From Streptomyces sp. 71268 (GTDB lineage Bacteria > Actinomycetota > Actinomycetes > Streptomycetales > Streptomycetaceae): DNA of 64,000 nucleotides. The notes beneath the pieces were generated by a model that searched no databases, was not told the origin of the DNA, and was given only the letters and a program-made list of their open reading frames with translations. A program made the translations under genes and the position numbers. The DNA is taken from the NCBI RefSeq assembly GCF_029392895.1, contig NZ_CP114200.1:8190501-8254500 (forward strand). Direction: 5' to 3'. The first letter of the stretch is position 1, and the number at the start of each line of letters is the position of its first letter. Below are positions 27,485 through 35,987 of this stretch, one piece after another.

Positions 27485-29077
27485 ATGACAGCCCGGACGA
27501 TACGGACCCTGACCGCCGCGACGACGGCGGGCGTCCTGGCAGTGGGCGCGGCAGCGTGCTCCACCCCGGACAACGGCAAGAGCGGCGGCCCCAAGGACGC
27601 GGCGGTCGTCGGCATCGCGTACGAGCCCGACACGCTCAGTCCGCTCCTCGGCTACGGCAAGGACGGCAACTCCAAGATCTTCGACGGGCTGCTGACGCAC
27701 GACGCGAAGATGCGGCTCAAGCCGGCTCTCGCGGCCAAGCTGCCGCAGGTCTCCGGCGACGGCCTGACGTACACCTACACCCTCCGTGACGGCGTGCGCT
27801 TCAGCGACGGCGAGCCGTTCACCGCGGACGACGTGGTCTTCACCTACCGGACCATCCTCGACAAGAAGACCAACAACGCGTCCAAGACCGAACTCGACGC
27901 GATCAAGAGCGTCGAGAAGAAGGACGACAAGACGGTCGTCTTCCGTCTCAAGTACCCGTACGCGCCGTTCGCCGAGCGGACCGTGCTGCCCATCGCGCCG
28001 GAACACGTGGCGAGCAAGCAGGACGTGAACACCGGCTCCTTCACCACCAAGCCCATCGGTACCGGGCCCTACCTCCTCAGTAGCTGGAGCAAGGGCGAGA
28101 AGCTCGTCTTCAAGGCCAACCCCACCTACTGGGGCGGCGTGCCGAAGGTCAAGAAGTTCACGATGGCGATCATCAAGGACGACGACGTGCGCGCCACCCG
28201 GCTGCGCTCCGGTGACCTCGACGGCGCCATCCTGCCGCCCAACCTCGCCGCCACCTTCAAGAGCGACGACGACCTGCGCACCCTGACCGCCAAGACCTAC
28301 GACTACCGCACCGTCACGCTGCCCAGCGACAACCCGGTGGCCGGCGACCGCGCCGTGCGCCGCGCGCTCGACGTGGCGGTGGACCGCCAGGCCATGGTCG
28401 ACGGCATCCTGGACGGCGCGGGCAAGGCGGCCTACGGGCCGGTGCCCACCGACAGCGAGTGGTTCACCAAGGGCACCGAGCGCCGGCACGACCTGGCGGC
28501 GGCCCAGCGCATCCTGGACGAGGCGGGCTGGAAGGCGGGCAAGGGCGGCGTCCGCGCGAAGAACGGCAAGCGCGCCACGTTCACGCTCTGGTACCTCAGC
28601 GGCGACAAACTCCGCCAGGACCACGCGCTGGCCTACGCCTCCGACGCCAAGAAGGCCGGCATCGAGATCAAGGTGCAGTCCGGCACCTGGGAGGTCATCG
28701 AGCCGCGGATGAAGCGGGACGCGGTTCTCGCGGGCGGCGGCAGCCCGGCCGACCCCGACTTCGACCAGTACACGCTGCTCAACTCCGCCCTGGCCGGCGA
28801 CGGCTTCAACAACATGGCCTTCTACGACAACCCGGACGTCGACAAGGCGCTCACCGAGGGCCGGCGCAGCGGCGACAAGGCCAAGCGGAAGGCCGCGTAC
28901 GACACCATCCAGCGCGAACTGGTCGACGACCCCGGCTACACCTTCCTCACCCACATCGACCACCTCTACGTCCTCGCCGACCGCTGGGCGCCTCTGACCA
29001 CCCAGGTCGAGCCGCACGACCACGGCCTGGCCTCCGGCCCGTGGTGGGACGTCGAGAACTGGCGGCCCAAGAAGTGA
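27485..29077 (+). CDS. ABC importer substrate-binding lipoprotein (family 5, peptide/nickel type)
   Basis: The 530-residue precursor has a lipoprotein signal with lipobox LAVGAAAC, so it is tethered outside the membrane. The mature part is an SBP_bac_5 protein: AYEPDTLSPLLGYGKDG, LRDGVRFSDGEPFTADDVVF, KPIGTGPYLLSSWSKGE, VRRALDVAVDRQAMVDGIL. These proteins bind peptides, nickel complexes or related ligands; E. coli NikA has a similar length. An AGAGG site precedes ATG 27485. It heads a five-gene operon of the NikABCDE/OppABCDF layout. The Nur-like site upstream favours nickel, but the sequence alone does not prove the ligand. Confidence 0.92.
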   Translation: MTARTIRTLTAATTAGVLAVGAAACSTPDNGKSGGPKDAAVVGIAYEPDTLSPLLGYGKDGNSKIFDGLLTHDAKMRLKPALAAKLPQVSGDGLTYTYTLRDGVRFSDGEPFTADDVVFTYRTILDKKTNNASKTELDAIKSVEKKDDKTVVFRLKYPYAPFAERTVLPIAPEHVASKQDVNTGSFTTKPIGTGPYLLSSWSKGEKLVFKANPTYWGGVPKVKKFTMAIIKDDDVRATRLRSGDLDGAILPPNLAATFKSDDDLRTLTAKTYDYRTVTLPSDNPVAGDRAVRRALDVAVDRQAMVDGILDGAGKAAYGPVPTDSEWFTKGTERRHDLAAAQRILDEAGWKAGKGGVRAKNGKRATFTLWYLSGDKLRQDHALAYASDAKKAGIEIKVQSGTWEVIEPRMKRDAVLAGGGSPADPDFDQYTLLNSALAGDGFNNMAFYDNPDVDKALTEGRRSGDKAKRKAAYDTIQRELVDDPGYTFLTHIDHLYVLADRWAPLTTQVEPHDHGLASGPWWDVENWRPKK

Positions 29078-30078
29078 CGGAAACCCGGCGCCCGGGCCTG
29101 CCGTGGCTGCCGATGGCGCGGCTGGTCGGGCGCCGGGCGCTGTTCGCGGTGCCCGTGCTGTTCTGCGTGACCTTCGGCGTCTTCGCCATCGCGGCGGCCT
29201 CACCCTTCGACCCGGTCAAGGCGTACGCCGGCACCGCCGGTCTCACCGCCTCGCAGGAGAACCTCGACCAGTTGCGCGCCAACCTGGGCGCCGACGACCC
29301 GTTCACCGTCCGCTGGTGGGACTGGCTGACCTCGGCCGTCACCGGCGACCTGGGCGACTCAAGCTCGCTGCGGCAGCCCGTCGCCCAGGTCATCGCGGAG
29401 CGCATCGGCTGGTCCACGCTGTTGTGCGCGGTCGCCTTCACCCTCGCCGTACTCGGCGGCACCGTGCTCGGCGTGCTCGCGGCCCGGCGCCGGGGCGGCC
29501 TGTTCGACCGCGCGATCACCTTCGTCTGCTACACGCTGGAGGCCGCACCGCCGTTCTGGCTCGGGCTGCTGGCCGTGTGGCTGTTCGCCCTCAAGCTGGA
29601 CGCGCTGCCCGCCGGCGGACTCACCGACACCGCCAGCGAGGTCGCCACCGCGGGCCAGGTCACCCACCACCTGATCCTGCCGGCCGCCGTGCTCGCCATC
29701 TCCCAACTGCCGTGGTTCGTGCTCTACGTGCGCCAGGGCGTCGGCGACGCGATGGACGAGGACCCCGTGCGCGGAGCCCGCGCCCGCGGGCTCAGCGAGC
29801 GCACCGTCCTCTTCGGCCACGCGCTGCGCTCGGGACTGCTGCCGGTACTCACCCTCGTCGGCTCCCGCGTCCCCGAGCTGATCACCGGGGCCCTGCTGAT
29901 CGAGACCGTCTTCAGTTGGCCGGGCATCGCCTCCGCCACCGTCGAGGCCGCCACCAGCGTGGACTTCCCGCTGCTCGCGGCCCTCACCGTGCTCGCCACG
30001 GTGGCGGTGCTCGCCGGCAACCTGCTCTCCGACCTGCTCTACGGTCTCGCCGACCCCCGGGTGGGATTCGATGGCTGA
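29074..30078 (+). CDS. ABC importer permease (DppB/NikB type)
   Basis: The 334-residue permease has an N-terminal helix (RRALFAVPVLFCVTFGVFAI), an extracytoplasmic loop with NLGADDPFTVRWWDWLTSAV and GDLGDSSS, then the BPD_transp_1 core with TLLCAVAFTLAVLGGTVLGV and the EAA loop near VRGARARGLSERTVLFGHAL, ending with ADPRVGFDG. This is the first-permease pattern of Dpp/Nik systems. GTG 29074 overlaps the binding-protein stop (GTGA). Confidence 0.93.
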   Translation: MTETRRPGLPWLPMARLVGRRALFAVPVLFCVTFGVFAIAAASPFDPVKAYAGTAGLTASQENLDQLRANLGADDPFTVRWWDWLTSAVTGDLGDSSSLRQPVAQVIAERIGWSTLLCAVAFTLAVLGGTVLGVLAARRRGGLFDRAITFVCYTLEAAPPFWLGLLAVWLFALKLDALPAGGLTDTASEVATAGQVTHHLILPAAVLAISQLPWFVLYVRQGVGDAMDEDPVRGARARGLSERTVLFGHALRSGLLPVLTLVGSRVPELITGALLIETVFSWPGIASATVEAATSVDFPLLAALTVLATVAVLAGNLLSDLLYGLADPRVGFDG

Positions 30079-30994
30079 CCCGCTGCACGACACCATGTCC
30101 CCCGCCACCCCGGTCGAGGCCGGCCCGCCCACCCCGCGCTGGCGGACGTCGGAGGCCGGCGCGCGGCGTGGCAGCCGCGCGCTGAGGGTGCGCGTCAGCG
30201 CCGGGCTCGTCGCGATCGTCGTCCTGACCGTGCTGTTCGTGCCGCTGTTCTTCCCGCTGGACGAGCAGGCCGTCCACCTGGCCGACAAGCTCCGCGCGCC
30301 CTCGCTCGACCACCCCTTCGGCACCGACGACGTCGGCCGCGACCTGCTGCTGCGCTGCGTGTACGGGCTGCGCGTCTCGCTCCTGGTCGGGGTCGTCGCG
30401 GCGCTGGCCGCCACCGTGATCGGCACCGCCGTCGGCGCGCTCGCCGGCGCCGTCGGAGGCTGGGTGGACCGGGTCGTGATGCGGCTCGTGGACGTCTTCT
30501 CCTCGGTGCCGCACCTGCTGCTCGGCATCTTCATCGTGGCCATGTTCCAACCCGGTGTCTGGCCGGTGGTCATCTCGGTGGCGCTGACACACTGGCTGTC
30601 CACCGCCCGCATCGTGCGCGCCGAACTCCTCTCGCTGCGGGCCCGCCCCTACGTGGAGGCGGCCATCTCCGGCGGGGCGTCGCGGCTGCGTGTGACCGTG
30701 CGCCACCTGCTGCCCGCGGTGCTGCCCCAGGCGGGACTCGCCGCCGTGCTGATGGTGCCGCACGCCATCTGGCACGAGTCCGCGCTCTCCTTCCTCGGCC
30801 TCGGCCTGCCCAGCCACAAGGCCAGCCTGGGCGCCATGGTGCAGAGCGCCCGCAGCTCACTGCTGGCCGGTGACTGGTGGCCCACCCTCTTCCCGGGCCT
30901 GCTGATCATCATCCCCACCCTGGCCATCGCGGGCCTCGCCGGCGCCTGGCGGGAACGCATCAACCCGCGCCGTCGATCGGAGCTGACGCTGTGA
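30071..30994 (+). CDS. ABC importer permease (DppC/NikC type)
   Basis: The 307-residue permease has a long cytosolic N-terminus, one helix (AGLVAIVVLTVLFVPLFF), the loop HPFGTDDVGRDLLLRCVYG typical of second permeases, and a five-helix core with the EAA segment RPYVEAAISGGASRLRVTVR, then WHESALSFLGLGLP. It starts 8 bases inside the previous gene and overlaps the next by GTGA. It should form a heterodimeric channel with the upstream permease. Confidence 0.93.
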   Translation: MADPLHDTMSPATPVEAGPPTPRWRTSEAGARRGSRALRVRVSAGLVAIVVLTVLFVPLFFPLDEQAVHLADKLRAPSLDHPFGTDDVGRDLLLRCVYGLRVSLLVGVVAALAATVIGTAVGALAGAVGGWVDRVVMRLVDVFSSVPHLLLGIFIVAMFQPGVWPVVISVALTHWLSTARIVRAELLSLRARPYVEAAISGGASRLRVTVRHLLPAVLPQAGLAAVLMVPHAIWHESALSFLGLGLPSHKASLGAMVQSARSSLLAGDWWPTLFPGLLIIIPTLAIAGLAGAWRERINPRRRSELTL

Positions 30995-32181
30995 CAGGCC
31001 CCGACCGGTCGACCCCGGTCCTCGCCATGGACGGTCTCTCGGTCCGCTTCCGGATGCGCGGCGGCCGGTACGTCGCCGCCGTCTCTGACGCCACCTTCGC
31101 GCTGCGGCCCGGCGAGTGCCTGGCCCTGGTGGGGGAGAGCGGCTGCGGCAAGTCCGTGCTCGCCTCCGCGCTGCTCGGGCTGCTGCCGGGCAACGCGGAG
31201 ACCGCCGGCACGGCCCACCTGGCCGGCTCGGCCGACGCGGACCCCGTCGAGCTGCTGACCGCCGACGAGCGCCTGCTCTCCCGCGCCATCCGTGGGCGCC
31301 GGGTGGGCCTGGTCCCGCAGAGCCCCTCCGCCCACCTCACCCCGGTGCGCACCGTGCGCGCCCAGTTGGAGGAGACGGTACGGGAGCTGACCGGGGTGCG
31401 CCGGCCCCAGTTGCGGCGCGCGGCGCGGGAAGCGGCGGACCGGGCCGCGTTCCCCGCCGACCACCTCGACCGCTACCCGCACCAGCTCTCCGGCGGCCTC
31501 GCCCAGCGCGCGGCGACGGCCCTGGCCCTGGTGGGCGACGCCGCGCTGCTGCTCGCGGACGAGCCGACCACCGGACTCGACCGCGACCTCGTCGAGCGCA
31601 CGGTGGACGAACTGCGCCGCCACATCTCCCCGGCCCCGGCGCACCAGGCGGCCCCGACCCACCAGGACCCCACGCCCGCCGCCAAGCCGCCCGCCGCCAA
31701 GCCGCCCATCGCCAAGAAGGCCGCCGCCACGCAGGCCGCCGAACCGGCGAGCACCGAGCACCGGGCTCGCGCGCTGCTCATGATCACCCACGACCTGGTC
31801 GCGGCGGAGCGCGTCGCCGACCGCGTCGCCGTGATGTACGCCGGCCGCATCGTGGAGATCGCCGACGCCCGCGACTTCTTCGGCGACCCGGGGCCCCGCC
31901 ACCCGTACGCCAGGCGGCTGCTCGACGCCCTGCCCGAGCGCTCCTTCACGCCCATCCCCGGCATGCCCCCGGAACTCGGCGACCTGCCGGCCGGCTGCGC
32001 CTTCGCCCCCCGCTGTGACCAGGCGACCGAACGGTGCGCCGCGCTCCCCGCGCTCGTGGACGACGTGGCCTGCCACCACGCGCCACCGCGCGCACAGCTC
32101 CCCGCCGCGCGGCCGGAGCAGCCGACCGCCGCCGCCCCGCGCGCGCCCGAGCCCCGCACCGATGAGGCCCACCATGCTTGA
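30991..32181 (+). CDS. ABC importer ATPase (DppD/NikD type) with a low-complexity insertion
   Basis: The 396-residue ATPase has Walker A GESGCGKS, Q-loop GLVPQSPSAHL, signature LSGGLAQRAAT, Walker B ALLLADEPTTGLD, and the switch His in LLMITHDLVAAE. A stretch of about 45 residues rich in Pro, Ala and Lys (nucleotides about 31627-31758) separates the helix after Walker B from the switch strand, where homologues have only a few residues. The C-terminal oligopeptide-type domain follows, with CAFAPRC and ERC cysteines. GTG 30991 overlaps the permease stop. The insertion does not break the frame or any motif. Confidence 0.9.
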   Translation: MTGPDRSTPVLAMDGLSVRFRMRGGRYVAAVSDATFALRPGECLALVGESGCGKSVLASALLGLLPGNAETAGTAHLAGSADADPVELLTADERLLSRAIRGRRVGLVPQSPSAHLTPVRTVRAQLEETVRELTGVRRPQLRRAAREAADRAAFPADHLDRYPHQLSGGLAQRAATALALVGDAALLLADEPTTGLDRDLVERTVDELRRHISPAPAHQAAPTHQDPTPAAKPPAAKPPIAKKAAATQAAEPASTEHRARALLMITHDLVAAERVADRVAVMYAGRIVEIADARDFFGDPGPRHPYARRLLDALPERSFTPIPGMPPELGDLPAGCAFAPRCDQATERCAALPALVDDVACHHAPPRAQLPAARPEQPTAAAPRAPEPRTDEAHHA

Positions 32182-32842
32182 GCTGCGCGACATCACGGCC
32201 GGCTACGACCGGCGCTCACCCGTCGTTCGCGGGGTCTCGCTGCGCGTCGCGGACGGCGAGGCGGTGGGGCTGCTCGGCCCCAGCGGCTGCGGCAAGTCGA
32301 CCCTGGCCCGCGTGGCGGCCCTGCTGCACCGGCCCGACGCGGGGCGCGTGGTGCTCGACGGTGAGGTGGCCCGTGGCTGGCGCCACCGCGCGCCGCGCGC
32401 CCAACGCACCGCGTACGGGGTGATCTTCCAGCAGCCACGGCTCTCGGCCGATCCCCGACTGCGGCTCGCCGACCTGATCGCGGAACCGCTGCGGGCCACG
32501 GGCCGAGGCCGCGAAGCGGTGGCGCGGACCGGCGAGTTGGCGAACCGGGTCGGCCTCGGCGACGACCTCCTGACCCGCCGCCCGCACGAGGTCAGCGACG
32601 GCCAGTTGCAGCGCGCCTGCCTCGCCCGCGCGCTCGCCCTGCGCCCGCGCTGGCTGGTCTGCGACGAGATGACCGCCATGCTCGACGCGTCCACCACCGC
32701 CGCGCTGGTGCACGTGGTGGAGGAGTACCGGCGCGAGAGCGGCGCGGGCCTGCTCGCCGTGGGCCACGACCGCGCGCTGCTCACCCGGTGGTGCGACCGC
32801 ACCGTCGGCTGGGCCGAGCTGTCCGGCCCCGACGCGGACTGA
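32174..32842 (+). CDS. ABC importer ATPase (DppF/NikE type)
   Basis: The 222-residue ATPase has Walker A GPSGCGKST, Q-loop VIFQQPRLSADP, a signature read as VSDGQLQRACLA (Asp in place of the second conserved residue of LSGGQ), Walker B WLVCDEMTAMLD and switch His in GLLAVGHDRALL. It is shorter than typical DppF proteins and lacks the C-terminal oligopeptide domain, as NikE-type ATPases do. It overlaps its partner by 8 bases and ends the operon before a strong hairpin. Confidence 0.9.
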   Translation: MLELRDITAGYDRRSPVVRGVSLRVADGEAVGLLGPSGCGKSTLARVAALLHRPDAGRVVLDGEVARGWRHRAPRAQRTAYGVIFQQPRLSADPRLRLADLIAEPLRATGRGREAVARTGELANRVGLGDDLLTRRPHEVSDGQLQRACLARALALRPRWLVCDEMTAMLDASTTAALVHVVEEYRRESGAGLLAVGHDRALLTRWCDRTVGWAELSGPDAD

Positions 32843-32879
32843 CGTAGGGCCGGGGCGCCCGACGCGCCCGCGGGCACAC

Positions 32880-32926
32880 GTGTGGCCGCGGGGTCCGGTG
32901 CCGTCGCCCGGGCCCCGCGGCCACAC
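32880..32926. terminator. Bidirectional hairpin between importer operon and encapsulin operon
   Basis: A perfect 14-bp stem (32880-32893 with 32913-32926) lies between the convergent ends of the importer operon and the encapsulin shell genes and can terminate both. Confidence 0.8.
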
Positions 32927-32981
32927 GGTCAGTGTCGGCCGATGTCAGTCGCTACCAGCGCTGTCGATCGGTCCGAGCCGC

Positions 32982-34385
32982 TCAGAGGCCGATCTCGACG
33001 TCCTCCAGGATGCCCAGCGCGTCCGGCACCAGGACGGCGGCGGAGTAGTACGCGCTGACCAGGTAGGACGAGACCGCCTGCTCGTTGATGCCCATGAAGC
33101 GGACGTTCAGGCTCGGCTGGTACTCGTCCGGGATGCCCGTCTGGTGCAGGCCGACGACGCCCTGGTCCGCCTCGCCGGTGCGCATGGCGAGGATCGAGCT
33201 GGTGCCCGTCTCGCTGATCGGGATCTTGTTGCAGGGCAGCAGCGGCACCCCGCGCCAGGCCCGCACCGAGGACCCCATGAAGTCCACGCCCGTCGGGTAC
33301 AGCCCGCGACTGTTGCACTCGCGGCCGAACGCGGCGATGGTCCGCGGGTGGGCCAGCAGGTACTGCGTCTTCCGCCGACGCGAGAGCAGCTCGTCGAGGT
33401 CGTCGGGGGTGGGCGGGCCGGTGCGGGTGTGGATGCGCTGGCTGAGGTCGGCGTTGTGGAGGAGGCCGAAGTCGCGGTTGTTGATCATTTCGTGTTCTTG
33501 GCGTTCGCGGAGCGCTTCGACGGTGAGGCGCAGTTGCTCCTCGACCTGGTTCATGGGTTCGTTGTAGAGGTCGGCGACGCGGGTGTGGACGCGCAGGACG
33601 GTCTGGGCGACGCTGAGTTCGTACTCGCGCGGCGCCAGCTCGTAGTCCACGAAGGTTCCCTCAAGCACCGGCTCGCCCGAGTGGCCGGAGCTCACCGCGA
33701 TGTTCGCCTCACCCCGCCGGTTGGTCGGCAGCTCGGGGCGGGATGCGAACGCCTCGGTGTGCTCCGTGAGCGCGGCGTGCCGCTCGGCGACGGTCTGGTA
33801 CGCCTGCCGGGAGAGCGTGAGCACCGTGCACCGGGTGACGGCCTTGACCGTGTACTCCCATACGGCGTCCTGGTCCACCGGCACCCGGTCGCCGAAGTAG
33901 TCGCCGTCGGCCAGCACGCCGAGCACGGTCTCGTCGCCGTACTTGCCGGTGCCGAGCTTGTTGAGCTTGCCGTGCGCGATCAGCACCACCTGGTCCGCGC
34001 TCTGGCCCGCCTCGACCAGCACGCTTCCCGCGTCGTACTCCCGCTGCTCGAAGGCGCCCGCGAGCGCCTCAAGGGCGGCGGAGTCCGCGAACCCGCGCAG
34101 CAGCGGCAGCTCGCCGAGCTCCGGCGGGATCACCCGGACCTCGGCGCCGGTGGTGACGAACTCGACGCGGCCGTCCCCGACCGTGTACGTGAGTCGCCGG
34201 TTCACCCGGTACGTGCCCGCCTGGACCTGCACCCAGGGCAGCACCCGCAGCAGCCACCGCGTCGAGATGCCCTGCATCTGCGGGACGGTCTTCGTCGTGG
34301 TGGCCAGGTTGCGGGCGGCTGCGGTGCCCAGGCTGAGCTGCTGCTCGGCGCCTGCCGCCGAACCCGTTTCCGCGGAAGTCGTCAT
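32982..34385 (-). CDS. Family 2B encapsulin shell protein, downstream paralogue
   Basis: The 467-residue protein has the plan of family 2B encapsulins: an N-terminal arm (about 1-50, with [20 protein letters not shown]), the first part of the HK97-type shell fold, an inserted Crp-type cyclic-nucleotide-binding domain (about 92-205, with [19 protein letters not shown] and [18 protein letters not shown]), then the rest of the shell fold ([55 protein letters not shown]) and the closing [14 protein letters not shown]. Such proteins self-assemble into nanocompartments that enclose cargo enzymes. It lies 71 bases downstream of a second shell gene and is probably co-transcribed. The phosphate-binding cassette lacks the usual Glu and Arg ([18 protein letters not shown]). 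Confidence 0.93.
   Translation of the reverse strand: MTTSAETGSAAGAEQQLSLGTAAARNLATTTKTVPQMQGISTRWLLRVLPWVQVQAGTYRVNRRLTYTVGDGRVEFVTTGAEVRVIPPELGELPLLRGFADSAALEALAGAFEQREYDAGSVLVEAGQSADQVVLIAHGKLNKLGTGKYGDETVLGVLADGDYFGDRVPVDQDAVWEYTVKAVTRCTVLTLSRQAYQTVAERHAALTEHTEAFASRPELPTNRRGEANIAVSSGHSGEPVLEGTFVDYELAPREYELSVAQTVLRVHTRVADLYNEPMNQVEEQLRLTVEALRERQEHEMINNRDFGLLHNADLSQRIHTRTGPPTPDDLDELLSRRRKTQYLLAHPRTIAAFGRECNSRGLYPTGVDFMGSSVRAWRGVPLLPCNKIPISETGTSSILAMRTGEADQGVVGLHQTGIPDEYQPSLNVRFMGINEQAVSSYLVSAYYSAAVLVPDALGILEDVEIGL
33385..33653. repeat. Near-identical tract shared by the two shell genes (copy 1)
   Basis: Positions 33385-33653 match 34863-35131 over 269 bases without gaps and with two differences, both synonymous Leu codons. 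The tract encodes about residues 245-334. A second shorter tract, 33901-34022 against 35379-35500, is also near-identical. Flanking gene parts are far more diverged. Confidence 0.9.
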
Positions 34386-34408
34386 TTCTTAAAACAACCT
34401 TTCGTAAG

Positions 34409-34420
34409 GCATCGCGATGC
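34409..34420. promoter_or_regulatory. Palindrome in the gap between the two shell genes
   Basis: GCATCGCGATGC is a perfect 12-bp palindrome about 25 bases upstream of the second shell gene start, inside the 71-base gap. It might be an operator of an internal promoter or a weak attenuator setting the ratio of the two shell proteins. No function is known. Confidence 0.35.
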
Positions 34421-34456
34421 CGGAGGTGACCGCTGGAGATGGTGGAGCGAGGCGGC

Positions 34457-35869
34457 TCAGCGGCCGATTTCCACGTCTTCGAGAATGCCGAGCGCGTCCG
34501 GCACGAGAACGGCGGCGGAGTAGTACGCGCTGACGAGGTAGGACATGATGGCCTGCTCGCTAATTCCCATAAAGCGAACGGAAAGGCCGGGCTGCATTTC
34601 GTCGGGCAACGCGGTGGGCTGGAGGCCGACCACACCCTGGTTCTCCTGACCGGTACGCATCACGAGGATCGAGGTGGTGCCGCGCTCGCTGACGCCGATC
34701 TTGTTGCACGGCAGCACGGGCACGCCGCGCCAGGCCGGCACGGCGTGGCCGCCGTAGTCGATGCTCTGCGGGTAGATGCCCCGCGCGTTGAACTCCCGAC
34801 CGATGGCCGCGATGGCCCGCGGGTGCGCCAGGATGACGCCCGGGTCCTTCCACACCGTGGCTAGCAGCTCGTCGAGGTCGTCGGGGGTGGGCGGGCCGGT
34901 GCGGGTGTGGATGCGCTGGCTGAGGTCGGCGTTGTGCAGGAGGCCGAAGTCGCGGTTGTTGATCATTTCGTGTTCTTGGCGTTCGCGGAGCGCTTCGACG
35001 GTGAGGCGCAGTTGCTCCTCGACCTGGTTCATGGGTTCGTTGTAGAGGTCGGCGACGCGGGTGTGGACGCGTAGGACGGTCTGGGCGACGCTGAGTTCGT
35101 ACTCGCGCGGCGCCAGCTCGTAGTCCACGAACGTGCCACCGAGCACCGGCTCGCCCGCGTGCCCCGCGGCCACCGCGATCTCGGCCTCGCCCTGCGCGTT
35201 GCGGGGCCGCTCGCCCTGGCTCACGAAGTGCTCGACGTGGGCGCGGAGTTCGGCGTCCTCGCCAACCAGGCTCTGGAACGAGTCCCGACTCAGGGTGAGC
35301 ACCGTTCCGCTGGTCAGCGCCTTGAGCGCGAAGGGCCAGGTCCGCTCGGGCCCCACCAGCCCGTCGTCGCCCACGTGGTCGCCGTCGGCCAGCACGCCGA
35401 GCACGGTCTCGTCGCCGTACTTGCCGGTGCCGACCTTGTTGAGCTTGCCGTGCGCGATCAGCACCACCTGGTCCGCGCTCTGGCCGGCCTCGACCAGCAC
35501 CTCGCCCGGGGTGAAGTCGCGCTGCGTGAAGCGGTCGGCCAGCGCGGTGAGCGCGGCGTCCGCGCCGAGGTCGCGCAGGAGCGGCAGCTCCCGCAGCTCC
35601 GGCGGGATGACCCGCACCTCGGAACCCGTGCTGGAGAACGTGACCCGGCCGTCGCCCACCGTGTAGCTCAACCTGCGGTTGACCCGGTACGCGCCGCTGG
35701 ACACGGGAACCCACGGCAGCACACGCAGCAACCACCGCGAGGTGATCCCCTGCATCTGCGGAATCGTTTTGGTCGTCGTGGCGAGATTCCGCGCGGCTTC
35801 CGTGCTCAGGCTCAGTTGCGACTGCTGGCCCACCGCACCGGCTGAACTCGATTCCACTGACGTTGTCAT
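34457..35869 (-). CDS. Family 2B encapsulin shell protein, upstream paralogue
   Basis: The 470-residue paralogue of the downstream shell protein has the same arrangement: N-terminal arm ([20 protein letters not shown]), an inserted Crp-type domain of about 115 residues, and the shell fold with [20 protein letters not shown] and the same C-terminal motif. Residues from FVDYEL to DELL (about 90) are identical in both proteins; elsewhere many positions differ. Its nucleotide pocket is also atypical ([18 protein letters not shown]). ATG 35869 has AGGTGA eight bases upstream; an ATG at 35899 in frame is possible but not matched in the paralogue. As the promoter-proximal gene it should be made first, giving a mixed two-component shell. 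Confidence 0.93.
   Translation of the reverse strand: MTTSVESSSAGAVGQQSQLSLSTEAARNLATTTKTIPQMQGITSRWLLRVLPWVPVSSGAYRVNRRLSYTVGDGRVTFSSTGSEVRVIPPELRELPLLRDLGADAALTALADRFTQRDFTPGEVLVEAGQSADQVVLIAHGKLNKVGTGKYGDETVLGVLADGDHVGDDGLVGPERTWPFALKALTSGTVLTLSRDSFQSLVGEDAELRAHVEHFVSQGERPRNAQGEAEIAVAAGHAGEPVLGGTFVDYELAPREYELSVAQTVLRVHTRVADLYNEPMNQVEEQLRLTVEALRERQEHEMINNRDFGLLHNADLSQRIHTRTGPPTPDDLDELLATVWKDPGVILAHPRAIAAIGREFNARGIYPQSIDYGGHAVPAWRGVPVLPCNKIGVSERGTTSILVMRTGQENQGVVGLQPTALPDEMQPGLSVRFMGISEQAIMSYLVSAYYSAAVLVPDALGILEDVEIGR
34863..35131. repeat. Near-identical tract shared by the two shell genes (copy 2)
   Basis: This partner of 33385-33653 carries the second copy, with two synonymous differences over 269 bases. 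One difference makes a CTA leucine codon, rare in streptomycetes. The constant 1478-base offset across both tracts shows an ungapped alignment. Confidence 0.9.
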
Positions 35870-35987
35870 TAAATGGTCACCTAACCCCGAAACGGACATG
35901 CGGAGGGGGTACCCCCGCGGCAGTCCCGAAGGTATCAGCGGACTTTAGCGGTCGCATTCACTCGAAAGAGTGGCATAAATCTATGAG
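35870..35987. promoter_or_regulatory. AT-rich promoter region of the encapsulin operon
   Basis: These 118 bases between the shell operon and the phosphodiester glycosidase gene include one of the most AT-rich stretches of the window (35940-35987). They contain a perfect GGGGGTACCCCC palindrome (35905-35916) in the likely mRNA leader, and CACTC-GAAA-GAGTG (35959-35972), a hairpin with a tetraloop that may end the upstream glycosidase transcript. The AT-rich block is the natural place for the promoter. Confidence 0.5.

Noticed and set aside
27248..29203. 651-codon minus-strand open frame
   Set aside because: It is antisense to the importer binding protein and first permease, which have clear family motifs; its product is Val/Gly/Arg-rich with no recognisable domain.
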